NCBI RefSeq assembly: GCF_030272615.1
Contig: NC_081405.1
Span: forward strand, 157,127,454 to 157,191,453
Direction: 5' to 3'
Origin: Cryptomeria japonica
Taxonomy: Eukaryota > Streptophyta > Pinopsida > Cupressales > Cupressaceae
Length of the DNA: 64,000 nt
Shown: piece by piece, positions 46,392-57,537 of the stretch
Numbering within the stretch: position 1 is the stretch's first letter
How the letters are laid out: each line of letters begins with the position of its first letter
The notes under the pieces: model-generated
Database searches by the model: none
Told to the model about the DNA's origin: nothing
What the model saw: only the letters and a program-made list of their open reading frames with translations
Translations under genes and position numbers: made by a program

Positions 46392-47606
46392 TGTTGGCCA
46401 TTTGGTGGAATTGATTATGTGTTGCATTGATGTTTTGTCATTGATACCAACACTAGTTGTTTGGATGCTTTACCGGCACCCTTCTAGTCCCGGTAGGTTG
46501 AGTGGTTTCTGGTTGATTTGGATCCAGCATGATCCGATAGGCTCCGGTATGATTTGGTTAGAGAATTGCATTGTTCATGATACTCATGCTCATATTCAGT
46601 AAGTTGGTTTTGTTCTGGCAATCAGATGCTATCATGTTTTCTTGGAAGCTTGGTTTCTGGTTCCGACGAGGGTTTCATCGGTAGAGATTTTGATGAAGAT
46701 ATTTTTTGAATTGCATGTGGTGTTGGTGTAGCTTTTGGTGGAGTTTCAAGATGTTGTTGGTGATCATGTTTGAGACTGGGCAGATGAAGATCATTGCTAT
46801 AGCGTGTGGACCTATACTGGGTCCTAGTTGATCTAGGTTATGGACCGGCTTTAATGTTACGTGTGGGACCTCTCGATGTGTTTTCAGGATATCTTATGTG
46901 TTGGATATTATTTGTTTGGTTTAAGGATGACATTGTTTGTAATTATGTAATTGGTTTATTATCTGGTGGCTCACCTAATTGTTTATGGTCGAGGGTTTGT
47001 ATATATAGATGTAAGATCTCATTGTAGATAATCATGGTTAGGAAAAAGGTCATGGTCAAGGAATGTAATGTGCGAATAATGTAATATCATTCAAGCAATG
47101 GATTTGGTCGATCATTGGAGATCGAATTGGTTTTATGTAAAAGGATTTAGTCCTCTGGTATTGATCTTAACCATAATTGTACTCAGACATAGGAGATGCT
47201 ATCTTTTGCAGTTCAATTCTTCTTTGGATTGTAGTCTAAATTTCTATGTAGTCAGTGAGGCTCCTTTTGTGATGAACAATGCACTCTAGGTTGTTGGCCT
47301 TCCTACAAGTGTAGGCCCCTAAATTGTAATTCACATACTTACTGCAGAAGTATTATCTAACTGTGGGTAGGCTTCCCACCATGGTTTTTCCCTTTACCGG
47401 GTTTTCCACGTATAAATCTTGGCATCATGTGGATGGTTTTTATTCTATGATTATTGTTTATGCTTGATTGGTTTAACTTCTATTTCGGTATTAATGTTTT
47501 GGGTTCTAGTATTAAAGTTTTAAATTGATAATAGTTCTGGTAATCTATGGCAACTGATTCACCCCCCACCCTCTCAATTGTCTTCCAGTTATTGAACTGT
47601 CTAACA
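46392..47606 (+). repeat. 5' LTR of element J
   Basis: A 1215-base LTR, TGTTGGCCATTTGG to TGTCTAACA. TATATATAG at 47000-47008 is followed by TGTAAGATCTCATTGTAGAT. The GTGGTTTTTCCC...GGGTTTTCCAC block is at about 47381-47410. No gene. Confidence 0.94.
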
Positions 47607-47608
47607 AT

Positions 47609-47620
47609 TGGTATCAGAGC
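47609..47620 (+). promoter_or_regulatory. Primer binding site of element J
   Basis: TGGTATCAGAGC two bases after the LTR. Confidence 0.93.
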
Positions 47621-47664
47621 TTTGGTCCTCTCTGCAAAAAGCTTAACTGCTTGAGGAAGATCCT

Positions 47665-48915
47665 ATGGCAACTAATAGTTCAAGCTCATCCAGTTCTTCT
47701 AGAGATATCTTTCAGAGGGATATTTTGAGGCTTGATGGAACAAATTACACAATATGGAAGATTCAGAGGGAGACTCATATGAGATGTCTTGGCAAGGAGA
47801 TTTGGGAGATCACACATAATGGTGTCATACCTTATAATCCAAGATCTAGCAATCCTCCTCTAACAAACCTGGACAAGGAACTTGAGAATGATTGTAGAAC
47901 AAGAGAGGCCCTCTTGTGTGCACTTTCTGATCAGAAAATAATGAGATTAACCGACAAATCATCTAGAAAGGCTATATGGGATAAGTTGGAGACTCTTAAT
48001 GAAGGTGACCCTACAGTGAAGATTTCTAAACTTGATGGTTACCGAGTGAGATATGAAAACCTGAAGATGGAAAAAGATGAAAGGATTACTACATTCATGG
48101 AAAGGGTAAATGAGATTATTATGGGAATTCAATGTTGTGGTGGAACCCTGAGCGAAGATGAAATTGTTTCTTAAGTCCTGGCTTACAAAATGAAGGCTAC
48201 TACTATTAATGAGTTGAGAACAATGGCTACTACATCTATCAACAGAGATACTTTGGTTGGGAAACTATTTGCTTTTGAGCTTGAAGAATTTGGACCTTCT
48301 GGAGCTGTGAAGTGTAAACCTACTTTTCATGCATCTACATCTACAACCGGTAAGAAAGACTAGAAAGATTTGTATGCAAAGGAATTAGAAGATATGAAGA
48401 GAGAAGATGATGAGTTTGAGAAACTTGAAGTAGTATTTTCTAGAAGAGTACCTAAAGGACTGGTAGGAAGTAAGTATGAAGGAAAAACAACTTTTAAATG
48501 TTTTGCATGTAATAAGATTGGTCATTTTGCATCTAGATATCCTGAAAGGAATTCAAGATTTGAAGAAAGAGCTAGAAATATCATTTAAGCCTAACCCTGG
48601 ATATCAGAATAAGTACAAATACAAGAAAAACATAGACAAATCATGCTACATAGCGGATGAGGAAGGCATTATTGATTCTGATGAAGAACCGGCAGAAGAC
48701 TCTGCTAGTGGTTCCAGCAATGGGAAGGAATGGGTGTTCCTGGATATCAAGGAAGATGATCCCGCACTAGAAGTGAATGTACTTGAAGAGAAGGCACTAC
48801 CTACTAAAATTGAAGACAAGGATGAATGGGTAATTGATAGCAGTTGTTCACATCATATGACTGGAGATAAAAGGAAGTTTCTATCTTTGAAAGAATTTGA
48901 TGGCGGTCTAGTTTG
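47665..48915 (+). pseudogene. gag and protease of element J
   Basis: ATG at 47665 follows CTTGAGGAAGATCCT, the conserved leader end. Gag front half: a Ser run, RLDGTNYTIWKIQRETHMRC, GKEIWEITHNG, AIWDKLETLNEGD and MATTSINRDTLVGKLFAFEL. TAA lies at 48172 and TAG near 48361. The zinc knuckle CFACNKIGHFASRY has lost its last Cys. A frameshift near 48570 leads to an acidic linker and the protease WVIDSSCSHHM, where the Gly of DSG is changed to Ser. A TGA at 48914 ends the segment. Confidence 0.92.
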
Positions 48916-50490
48916 ATTTGAAGATGGCAAAGCATGTATGATCAAAGGAAAAGGAACTATATCATTAGATGGTAAGAACAATACTAACAATGTTTATTAT
49001 GTTGAAGGTTTAAGGCATAATATTTTGTGTGTAGGACAATTGGTAGATAAGGGATTTCAATTATAGTTCAAGGATGGAAAATGCAAAATCTTTACCAGAT
49101 CGGGTTTAAAGATTGCAACTGGTACACAGACAAAAGGTAATATATTTCATTTGAAATACGATGAGAAGACATGTTTGATTACATAGATTGATGATATTTG
49201 TCTATGGCATAAAAGGTTGTGTCATGTAAATTTTGATTGCATTGTGAAGATCAGTTCAACCAAGGCAGTTAGGGATATACCTAATATTATGAAGCCCTAT
49301 AATCCAGTATGTAAAGAATGTCAAATGGGTAAACAGGTCGTAACCTCTTTTAGGAGTATACAAGATAAATCAAATGATGTTCTTGATCTTATTCATACTG
49401 ATTTATGTGGCTCTAGTAGAGTTAAAAAATTTCAAGGTGATAGGTATTTCATGCTAATCATTGATGATTATTCTAGAATGATGTGGGTTACTTTTCTGAA
49501 AGAAAAATCCAGAGCATTTTAAACTTTTAAAATCTTTAAGGATAAAGTGGAAACTAGGACAGGATTGAAGATTAAATGTTTGAGGTCAGATCATGGTGGA
49601 GAATTCACATCTGGTGAATTTAATAACTTTTGTGAGAAGGATTGTATAAGAAGACAATTTTCTGCTCCCCGGATAGCTCAACGGAATGGAATTGTGGAAA
49701 GGAAGAAGAAAACTATCTTGGATGTTGCTAGAACAATGATGATGGAAGCTAGTCTACCTCATATCTACTAGAGAGAAGCATTGAGCATAGTGGTTTATAT
49801 ATTCAACGGAGTACATATCAAAGGACAAATAGGTAAGACACCTTATGAATTATGGTTTGGCAATACACCTACAGTTAAGTATTTCAGAATTTTTGGTAGT
49901 AAATGTTATATCAAGAGAGATGATATCATTGGGAAATTTGATCTTAGATGTGATGAAGGCATATTTCTTGGTTATTCAAATCAAATCAAAGCATATAGAT
50001 GTTATAACGAGAGATTGCAGAGAATTGTGGAGAGTGCTAATGTCAAAGTAGATGACCTAAATAAAAGTCAAATCAAACTTTATGAGAAGGAACCAGTAGT
50101 AGAAATGATTATATCTGAACCGATAGCACCTTTACCAAAACAGAGTGTTGAACTAGCTACTCTGGTAGTATTAGAGAATTCTACAATAACTGAAGAATAG
50201 GGAAGAGGAACAGAAAGTCAGAAGACTCCTAGGTATGTGAGATTGAATCATTCAGAAGATAACATCATTAGGGATAAGAGCAATGGAGTGATGACAAGAA
50301 GAAGACTGGAAACAAATGAGGTATGTTTAATTTCACAAGTTGTACCGGTATCAGTAATTGGGGCATGTAAAGATCAATATTGGTTGAAAGCTATGGAAGA
50401 AGAATTAGATCAAACTGAGAAAAATAACACATGGACCTTGGTTCCCCGGTCTAAAAATAAAAATGTTTTTGGAACTAAATGGGTTTTAGG
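48916..50490 (+). pseudogene. Integrase of element J
   Basis: Same frame as the protease with several stops (near 49063, 49183, 49519, 49768, 50198). It has KRLCHVNFDC, CKECQMGK, HTDLCGSS (Asp kept), RSDHGGEF (Asp kept) and NGIVERKK (Glu kept). ELWFGNTPTVKYFRIFGSKC, DEGIFLGYS and an acidic linker follow, then RYVRLNHSED. All three catalytic residues survive although the frame does not. Confidence 0.92.
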
Positions 50491-51069
50491 AATAAATTGA
50501 ATGAGGATGGTCAAGTTATAAGTAATAAGGCTAGATTGGTTTGTAAAGGATATTCTTAGAAGGAAGGAATTGATTATGGAGAGACTTTTGCACCTGTAGC
50601 TAGGATTGAAGCTGTAAGATTATTTCTTGCCTATGCTACTTATAAAAACTACAAGGTTTATCAGATGGATGTTAAATGTGCATTTTTTAATGGGGATCTT
50701 GGTGAGGAATTTTATATTGAGCAACCTGATGGTTTTTCACTATCAAATGATAAAAATTTGATTTGCAGGTTAAGGAAAGCTTTATATGGACTGAAACAAG
50801 CACCTAGAGCTTGGTATGAGAGATTGGATAAATATTTTTTGAAGCTTGGTTTTACTGAGGGAAGTGCTGACAGTAATTTATATTATAATATCACTGATGA
50901 TGATATACTGATTATTGAAGTATTTGTTGATAACATTATTTTTGGAGGTGAAGATAAGCTATGCATAGAATTTTCTAAGAATATGGAGAAAGAATTTGAG
51001 ATGTCTATGATTGGTGAGATAATTTTTTTCTTAGGTTTATAGATTGCTCAGACTGACAAAGGTATTTTA
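50237..51069 (+). pseudogene. RT N-terminal part of element J
   Basis: Opens with RRRLETNEVCLISQV and NNTWTLVPRS. A frameshift near 50490 (GTKWVLGIN, then NEDGQVI in another frame) follows, then [28 protein letters not shown] and the active site FVDNIIFGG. The second Asp is changed to Asn, which should abolish polymerase activity. It stops at FFLGL and IAQTDKGI where F is inserted. The first part overlaps the end of the integrase-linker segment. Confidence 0.9.
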
Positions 51070-52264
51070 TGATGAATACTAAGAGGGGGTGTGAATTAGT
51101 ATACCAAAAAATACTTAACTCAAACACTTAAATAGTTTAGCAGTAAACTAGTATAATAGTTTTACTAACAAACCGGTTAACACAAATGCAAACCAAACAA
51201 CAAATAAGGCATTCACCCATAGAAGCATGATCACCATAACACGAGATTTTGACGTGGAAACCCAAATGGGAAAAACCATGGTGAGATGAAACTCACAAGT
51301 AACTATCTACAGAATAGTAACCAGACTAGTTAAGGTCAGACCAATTAAGGTCATACAATGTTCTTCACGAGAACAGATCCTGTTAGGAATCTTAATCTCT
51401 GTTAGGAGATAAGTCCGATTAAAGACTACCTTGTGAGAGGATTTCAGATCCACAGTTATGAACCACCTTGTTAGAGGATTTACAAAGGCTTTGCCAAGCC
51501 TACCCGGTTAAGGGTTTCAGACTTGTCGAAGATGTGAGTAATCAACAAGTGAGTGATCTAAATACTAGCATAGTATGCTTGGTTAGATCCTTGACAGCTC
51601 ATTGTTAATGCATTTTAGAATTACTTCAGTCTTCAAAATCTCCACACTCTATTTCTTCATACAAACCTATTCTTCTACTGTGATCACACATGCCAAAACC
51701 TCATCAACCACCTAAAAACCCTAACCACTCTCTCATCTAAAACCCTAGACATGATGTCCTTAAAAAGGAATCTGATTTCATGTCGGTCCAATAGGATTAC
51801 ATTGCAAGTTCCTAGGTTCAGTGCATCTGGACACATTTGGTAACACGACACAGAATCACCGCCAAAGTGTCAGTGGATGATAACTCATCACAAAAATAAT
51901 ATCGGTTGGTAACTCATCACAGAGTAATACCAATTCATACATTTACCTATTACCAGTTCACACATTTTACTAATTACTGGTTTGTCAAAAGTGAAGACTG
52001 GGAAAAATGATAACAACCGCTTTGTTTCTTTGTACCGCTTTGGGATCCTCGAACCACTTGAGGTCTTCATACCGCTTGGGTCTTCTTACCGCTTGAGATT
52101 GGTAAACACTTTCTGCAAAACACCAATAGTCTAAAGACTATAATACATAATACCGGTTTGGAATAAATACCGGTTGAGCATAACTCATACATACAAAAAG
52201 TGATCTCAAAGCAAGTGTGTGTCCATCAATGACAATCACAACATCATTATCAAAAATGCCAACA
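51070..52264 (-). repeat. 3' LTR of element F
   Basis: A 1195-base LTR on the minus strand, TGTTGGCATTTTTG at 52264 to AGTATTCATCA at 51070. It differs from the usual CTAACA tail by ending ATTCATCA. It includes a repeated CTTGTGAGAGGATTT / CTTGTTAGAGGATTT pair near 51430-51485. No gene. Confidence 0.92.
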
Positions 52265-52545
52265 ATCTCCCCCTTTGGCATTGATGGCAACACTTAGGAA
52301 AATTTTGACATCTAAGTGTTTTACAACAAAAATATGCCATAATCAAAAAGTACTCCCCCTAAGCATATATACTATCCCTTTTTGCAGAAAATACAATGTA
52401 TACTACTCCCTTACAGAGATAAATATGAAAGTATACATAACATGCATCAAAATTTTAAATACAGAATACTACTCCCCCTTTGCCAACAATGATAAAGTAT
52501 TGCAGAATAACCCATGTTTCTCATTATTATTAATATAATAAATGT
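52265..52545 (-). promoter_or_regulatory. 3' untranslated region and twin polypurine tracts of F
   Basis: Terminal tract (minus strand CCAAAGGGGGAGAT) against the LTR and a second one (minus strand TTGGCAAAGGGGGAGTAG) at 52470-52487. No gene. Confidence 0.77.
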
Positions 52546-54111
52546 TTATGACAATAATGAGTGAAACTTATCAAAAACCGATTTAAAATCCCGCATAAAT
52601 GTCTTCATGGATAAGGACCATGACTCAAGCAATGAGGTAGAAACCTCACTTTTCATTTGCATCTGGGATACTTGTTCCTCCATGGCATCCAAGGTACTCA
52701 TCTCTTGAGTGACCGTTAAGGCATCCAGATTGAGATAGCATTTTTGAAGTATTTGCAATCTTGGTAGTAGAACCAGTTGAAGTTCCTACAAATCTCTGGT
52801 CCGGTTGGTGATCTCCAACTCTATTCTAGCAGTCTAGAGTTGAAACAGGTGAATGGTTTGCCCATATGTGGTGAAGGAATCATAAGGTGTCTTGAAGGTT
52901 CTTATGTATGCCTGTAAGTCAGATTGCAGTTTGTCTTTCTAAGCAAGCACATTATCACAGAATAGATGGGGTTGGCTTATTTTACTGAGCAGTAATTTCC
53001 CCTTATCCATAGCATCTCTTATGTCTTTCTGTGCTTTCTGAAGTTTAGACTGGAGCTCATTTAATTTCTTCACTAAGGTAGTGTTCAGTGCCTTTTGATG
53101 CTTCTTTTGTGCATTGGCTTCAGTAACGTCTTCCAGACATTGCACCTGGTCCTCTACAACTATGCATAAAAGTTTCAATTGGGCCAGAGAGGAATCAGTA
53201 CTGGGGAGGTTGGTACAGAGAATCAAACTGGTAAGAGTTTCTACCGCAGTTTGAATAACATCTTCCTCCTTTTTCCTCCTTAGCGCTTCCATTCGCTCTT
53301 GGGCAAGCTTAATGCTTTGGAGCATCTTCGTTTCATTTGCAGATTGGAGGTCAATGGGACTGGAAATGTCAGTCGGTTTAGCTTGATCACCAGTTACCTT
53401 TGGGGTCTTCACTTGTGTGCTCTTTGTCACTTCCTCCTTCTCTTTGGCTCTTTGCTTTTCCTCTTCAACCTTCTTTTGCTCCTCTGCTTCTTTCTTTCTC
53501 TTTTCTTCTTCCTTCTTTCTATCTTCTTCTTTCCGCTTCTCTTCCTCTTTTCTCCTCTCCTCTTCCTTTTTCTTCTTCTCCTCTTCCTTTTTCTTGTTCT
53601 CCTCTTCCTCTTTCTTCTTCTCCTTTTCCTTTTTCTTCTTCTCCTCTTCCTCTTTCTTCTTCCCCTCTTCCTTTTTCTTCTTCTCCTCTTCCTCTTTCTT
53701 CTTCTCCTCTTCCTTTTTCTTCTTCTTCTTCTTCTCTTCCTCTTGTACTTTATCAACCTTTTCTTTGCACTGTTTTTCTTTGTCCACTCTCTCTTTGTCA
53801 GCCTTGTCCTTTGTTGCATCCGGAGTGACATTTTCACCATCCAAAGCATCAACGTCAATAGGGTCCATTTGTTCAGTGACCGGTTCTCCTTCACTGTCAT
53901 ACACCTCATCTAGTTTTCTAGTTTTTGGTTCTTGCTTGGCCTTTTTGTTGTCTTCTGACACTTGGTGCAATCTTAGAGTGACTTTGGCATGTGAGTGTGT
54001 ATCTTTTACCACTTTAGGAAGTTCCCCTTCCAGTAACAGGAGTCTTCTTCTTCTAATGAAGAAGAGGCCTTTGTACTTTTCCATAATTTCAAAAAGTTCT
54101 GAATTTGACAC
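52546..54111 (-). pseudogene. ORF2 of element F, charged and coiled-coil part
   Basis: Minus-strand frame of 390 codons (54111-52939), then stops, then the terminal piece 52758-52546. An acidic/Pro region (EVYDSEGEPVTEQMDPIDVD) comes first. About 95 residues made almost only of Lys, Glu and Arg (54111 frame, roughly residues 120-215) follow as seven-residue units, which would form a single charged helix. Then comes a helical region KETKMLQSIKLAQERMEALR-like, and a tail with FMRDFKSVFDKFHSLL like that of A. No enzymatic motif is seen. The + strand frames over it are antisense shadows. Confidence 0.75.
53465..53750 (-). repeat. 21 bp coding minisatellite in ORF2 of F
   Basis: On the + strand, about ten units of TTTCTTCTTCTCCTCTTCCT plus C or T, drifting at the left end. 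A 21-base unit keeps the frame and adds one EEEKKKK-type heptad per copy. This is the source of the Lys/Glu-rich helix. Confidence 0.85.
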
Positions 54112-55082
54112 ATCGGGAAAATATTGTGCAAATATTTCTTCTCTTATTTCCTTTTCCTTTTCTATGGCAATGTGTCATTTGTTATCTAAAGAATTATATA
54201 GTGAATCCAACGTCACAGATCTAATTTTTGATGGCGACCGGTCATTAATACATAGATATTGAATAACTTCCTATTCTACTTCCTCCTTTTCATTGTCATT
54301 AAAATCATCAAAATGATCTATTAAATCACTTAACACTTTTCTCCTAATATTCTTGATAGTTCTTTGACAATGTGTCAAAGGTTTGTAAGAGGAAATGTCT
54401 ATATTTACCAGTGCTGATGATGTCGATTCATTGTTGGTTGTCTGTCTTCTTCCTCATTTGCCTAGTCTTTTTAGGTTGTACCTCAGGTTCTGTAGCCTCA
54501 GAATCTAGTGAGGTGTTCTTAGTTTTCCGCTTCCTTTCAAAGACCTTGGTAGGTACAGCTTCCAGTTTCTTCTTTGTCAGTGACCGCTTGGTCACTTTAG
54601 GACTTGCTGAAGTAACCAGTACCGATACTAGTGGCATTGCCTTTCCTTTCTTCACTAAAGGTTCTTCAACCAGTGTTACCCTCTCCAAATAGGTAGCGGT
54701 TCTCTTCTTCTTAGGATCAAGAGGTGAGGTAAGTAGGGTAGAGGCATACCCATCTAGCATGTCATACTTCACCTCATATCCCATAGGCTCCACTTCTTCC
54801 TTTTTGGGCTCAACCGCCTGCATTATGCACTCATCTACTCTGATGATAAAGTGGATTTCCTCTTCATACTTTTGAAAATATCACCAAATATTCTCACCAT
54901 CTAGCTCATCTTGCATCTGAACTCATGAAAGTATTTGTTCAGGACTTCAGGATAACCGGTTCCTACTGCTTGAAGGCTTTCTTTGATTTTCTTAGTAACC
55001 GGTTGGTCAACTGACCATTGTATATCACCGACTCCTAGGAAATAGCCTTGAAAGTATAAAAATAATCCATCACCGGTTGGTC
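54112..55082 (-). pseudogene. ORF2 of element F, middle part
   Basis: Minus-strand frames link the N-terminal domain to the charged region but are broken by stops and shifts. A 132-codon piece (54823-54428) holds VEPKKEEVEPMGYEVKYDML and then DPKKKRTATYLERVTLVEEP. Its end is basic and low in complexity, with VQPKKTRQMRKKT. I recognise no domain; it looks like a disordered nuclear-type linker. Confidence 0.6.
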
Positions 55083-55760
55083 CTATTTAATTGACTTCAA
55101 GTTCACCAGAAGTTGCCTTTGCATATAGGTGCATAAATCAAACGCGGCATCTTCCATGATCATCCTGTAGGCAGCATTTACCACTGCAACAGAGACAGAG
55201 TTAATTCTGCTAGCATAGAACGTCCGGTAACCTATCACCATGTAGGCATATTTGACCAGATCATCCTTGATGGTATTGACGGTCATTGCCCATTGGTCAC
55301 TCATAGAACCGATGAGCTTGGTCATTTTTGTCTTAATGATTTTCCTTAGGGCTGGCACTTCTCCAACGTTACAGAAACCGGTGACGACATGAATCGCTTC
55401 TGGTGTGATGTCATGTGTCCGCTCTAAATACATTTTGTCACCGTGCACTCTTCTTAGAATGATACAGATGTGATCTTGTGTAAATTCTTCAAGAAAATAG
55501 ACTGCATTGTGAAGTTCCTTTCTTTCCAGGATGTTGTATTCCGGTTTGATCTTCTTGTCCTTCTCGCGGAATAAACTTAACTGAGAATGGATCACTAGAG
55601 ATCCTAGGTTTTTTATTTTGCAATCAATATAATCTAAAATACCTTCCTCAACTATAACACCAGCGGGTATCTGCGATAGGGTATTGTATTTCCCCTTCCA
55701 TTGGATGAAATCTACTGAATCATCAGGTGCACTAGAACTGGAGTGCGATGCAGAAGCCAT
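55083..55760 (-). pseudogene. ORF2 of element F, N-terminal domain
   Basis: Starts ATG at 55758-55760 (MASASHSSSSAPDD); the open frame upstream to 55838 is probably leader. About 225 residues are open before a TAA. The content is that of a folded helical domain: EEGILDYIDCKIKNLGSLVI, HDITPEAIHVVTGFCNVGEV, DLVKYAYMVIGYRTFYASRI and MEDAAFDLCTYMQRQLL. The ITPEAI..VTG pattern reminds me of domains found in plant transposon-associated proteins of unknown function, but I am not sure. The start matches the stub MASSSSIHEF in element A. Confidence 0.7.
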
Positions 55761-56207
55761 GATAAATGGATAAACAAGAATTTTGATAAATACCTTCAAA
55801 GATCTGCAATTTAGGGTTTGCAACTTTAGCTTCGCCACACACTACTTCAGTTGTTGGATTACTGCTTTGTGTTCTTCACCTGGCTAATTGATATTATCTC
55901 TGGATTCTACTTCAAGTTTTGAAATCTCTCTAAATCGCAACACAAAATGCGTTTTGTCGCTCTACACTTGAAAATTTCTTCACTCACAAACTGATAAGTG
56001 AAAATGACTTGAAAATCCCTTTTAAATGAATTCTTCACCTACCATAATAAATGCTCCACCATTAGGGCGTAAACCCTAATTTGCCTTTTACCATTTTCGG
56101 TCTGTTGCCAATTGACAAGTATCACATACCAGTTAAGGTCTTTTACCGATGTAAACAAGGGGTTCGAAACATTTCACCGATTTGTTCCCCCTAAGCTTTT
56201 CTGAAGC
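55761..56207 (-). promoter_or_regulatory. ORF1-ORF2 spacer of element F
   Basis: A noncoding spacer with a TTTAAAAGG stretch at 56018-56027 (minus strand), then a 5'UTR-like region to the ATG at 55760. A CCTTGTTTAC block near 56151-56160 (minus strand) also occurs in the spacer of A. It is a candidate internal promoter for ORF2 by analogy only. Confidence 0.4.
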
Positions 56208-57488
56208 TTAGTTTGTCGGTTCAGCGACTTCCACACTAGGTGCAGAAACCGGTTCTTCTTGTGACACTTCTTCAGGATTCTTCTTCCATGTTGTCTTCAT
56301 ATTTGCTTGAACAGTTTCAACATCAGTCTTTCCTTCCAGAGTGACCGGTATATCATCTGATATGTTTTTTCTCATTTTGCAGGTTCTAGCAAGGTGTCCT
56401 GGTTTGTTGCAATGATAGCATACCATTTGAGGTGTTCTCCATGGTCCATTGTTCATTGTACCATTCTTCCTCCTACATGTTGCAGTAGTGTGACCACTAC
56501 AATGGCAAATCAAATAGGTTTCTCTCCAACTGGTTGCCGCTTGATAGCCACCACCACCTGACTGATGGTCATAGGCATTATACTGGTTTGGATTCTGGTT
56601 CACAGAGGATTCAGGAAAAACTCCTTGACTCCTTTGAGGATATCTTCCAGTGTTGTGTATAACAGACCTGCATTCAAATGCTCTATGCCCAAACTTGTTG
56701 CATGCATAACAATTACCATTGAATCTATTAGATCTAGGCTTATTGTTTAGAAGGTAGGGAAAATTATTGTAAGCCTTAATTCTACATACATTGGTAGTGT
56801 GTCCTTCCTTGAGACAATTAAAGCAAACAAGTTTGAACTTTTGCTTACCTTTATCCTTTGTTGTCGGTTGCTTCTTTGATGCTCCATCTTTTGTTCCAAA
56901 GGTCTCACCTTCCTCATAACCAGAAAAACCAAGTCCAGTGGTATTCTTTACCGGTTTTGCTGATTCAAGCTTTTGTTCTAGCTTAACAGTGCTCTTATTG
57001 AATTTGGCAAGTATTTCCTTTGCTTTAGTGAGTTCTTTGAATATAGCAGCATTGGATTCCTTCAAGGTTGCATTCTCAGAAATAGCCATGTTTAGTTCAC
57101 CTTGCATTTCTTCTTTTTCCACTTTACTCTCTTGGAGATGAGCGATAAGTGCACTGATTTCTTTCTTCAGCTTGGAGATCTCATGATCTTTGTCTTTTAC
57201 CAGTTCTTCAGCTTTCCTCCAGTTCTCAAGCTCTTGACACATTCTGATAGTTAGTCCTTCCAGTTCCCTTCTTAGGTTAGCATTAGATTCATTCAGTTTT
57301 TCAACTTCTTCAACTAGGGCTTCCATGTCTGCTTCATCAGAGGAACTATTTTCAGTAAGCTCCATCAGTTTTTCAGCATGCTCTCTTCTCTTTGCTAGAG
57401 AGGCTTTATATTTGACTTTGAGTTCATCAAAGGCTTTCTCAGTCTGAGTGAGATGATGAGTAAGTTCCCTCATAGTGTATTCCCCCAT
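56208..57488 (-). CDS. ORF1 of element F: coiled-coil, multi zinc-knuckle Gag-tail-like protein
   Basis: Intact 426-residue frame. I chose ATG at 57486-57488 (MGEYTMRELTHHL); the frame is open upstream only to the primer site, without an ATG. Residues 10-205 are K/E/L-rich with heptad spacing (coiled coil). STVKLEQKLES...TTGLGF matches the Sirevirus-like Gag segment just before the knuckles. Four knuckle positions follow: CFNCLKEGHTTNVC (about 219), CYACNKFGHRAFEC (about 258), a degenerate one with Tyr for the first Cys, YLICHCSGHTTATC (about 320), and CYHCNKPGHLARTC (about 352). The tail is acidic with PVTLEGKTDVE. It should bind nucleic acid and self-associate. The UBN2-like front half of Gag is absent. 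It is the only intact long ORF of its kind here. Confidence 0.85.
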   Translation of the reverse strand: MGEYTMRELTHHLTQTEKAFDELKVKYKASLAKRREHAEKLMELTENSSSDEADMEALVEEVEKLNESNANLRRELEGLTIRMCQELENWRKAEELVKDKDHEISKLKKEISALIAHLQESKVEKEEMQGELNMAISENATLKESNAAIFKELTKAKEILAKFNKSTVKLEQKLESAKPVKNTTGLGFSGYEEGETFGTKDGASKKQPTTKDKGKQKFKLVCFNCLKEGHTTNVCRIKAYNNFPYLLNNKPRSNRFNGNCYACNKFGHRAFECRSVIHNTGRYPQRSQGVFPESSVNQNPNQYNAYDHQSGGGGYQAATSWRETYLICHCSGHTTATCRRKNGTMNNGPWRTPQMVCYHCNKPGHLARTCKMRKNISDDIPVTLEGKTDVETVQANMKTTWKKNPEEVSQEEPVSAPSVEVAEPTN

Positions 57489-57524
57489 ATGACCTTCCAA
57501 GTGGTTAAACTTATAGAAATGTTG

Positions 57525-57537
57525 GCTCTGTACCAAT
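57525..57537 (-). promoter_or_regulatory. Altered primer binding site of element F
   Basis: The minus strand reads TTGGTACAGAGCC one base after the LTR. Compared with TTGGTATCAGAGCC it lacks one T, so pairing with initiator Met-tRNA would be bulged. Confidence 0.8.

Noticed and set aside
53299-54262. Long plus-strand frames rich in Ser, Phe and Leu
   Set aside because: They are the antisense of the Lys/Glu-rich ORF2 of F; the CTT/CCT repeat keeps several frames open.
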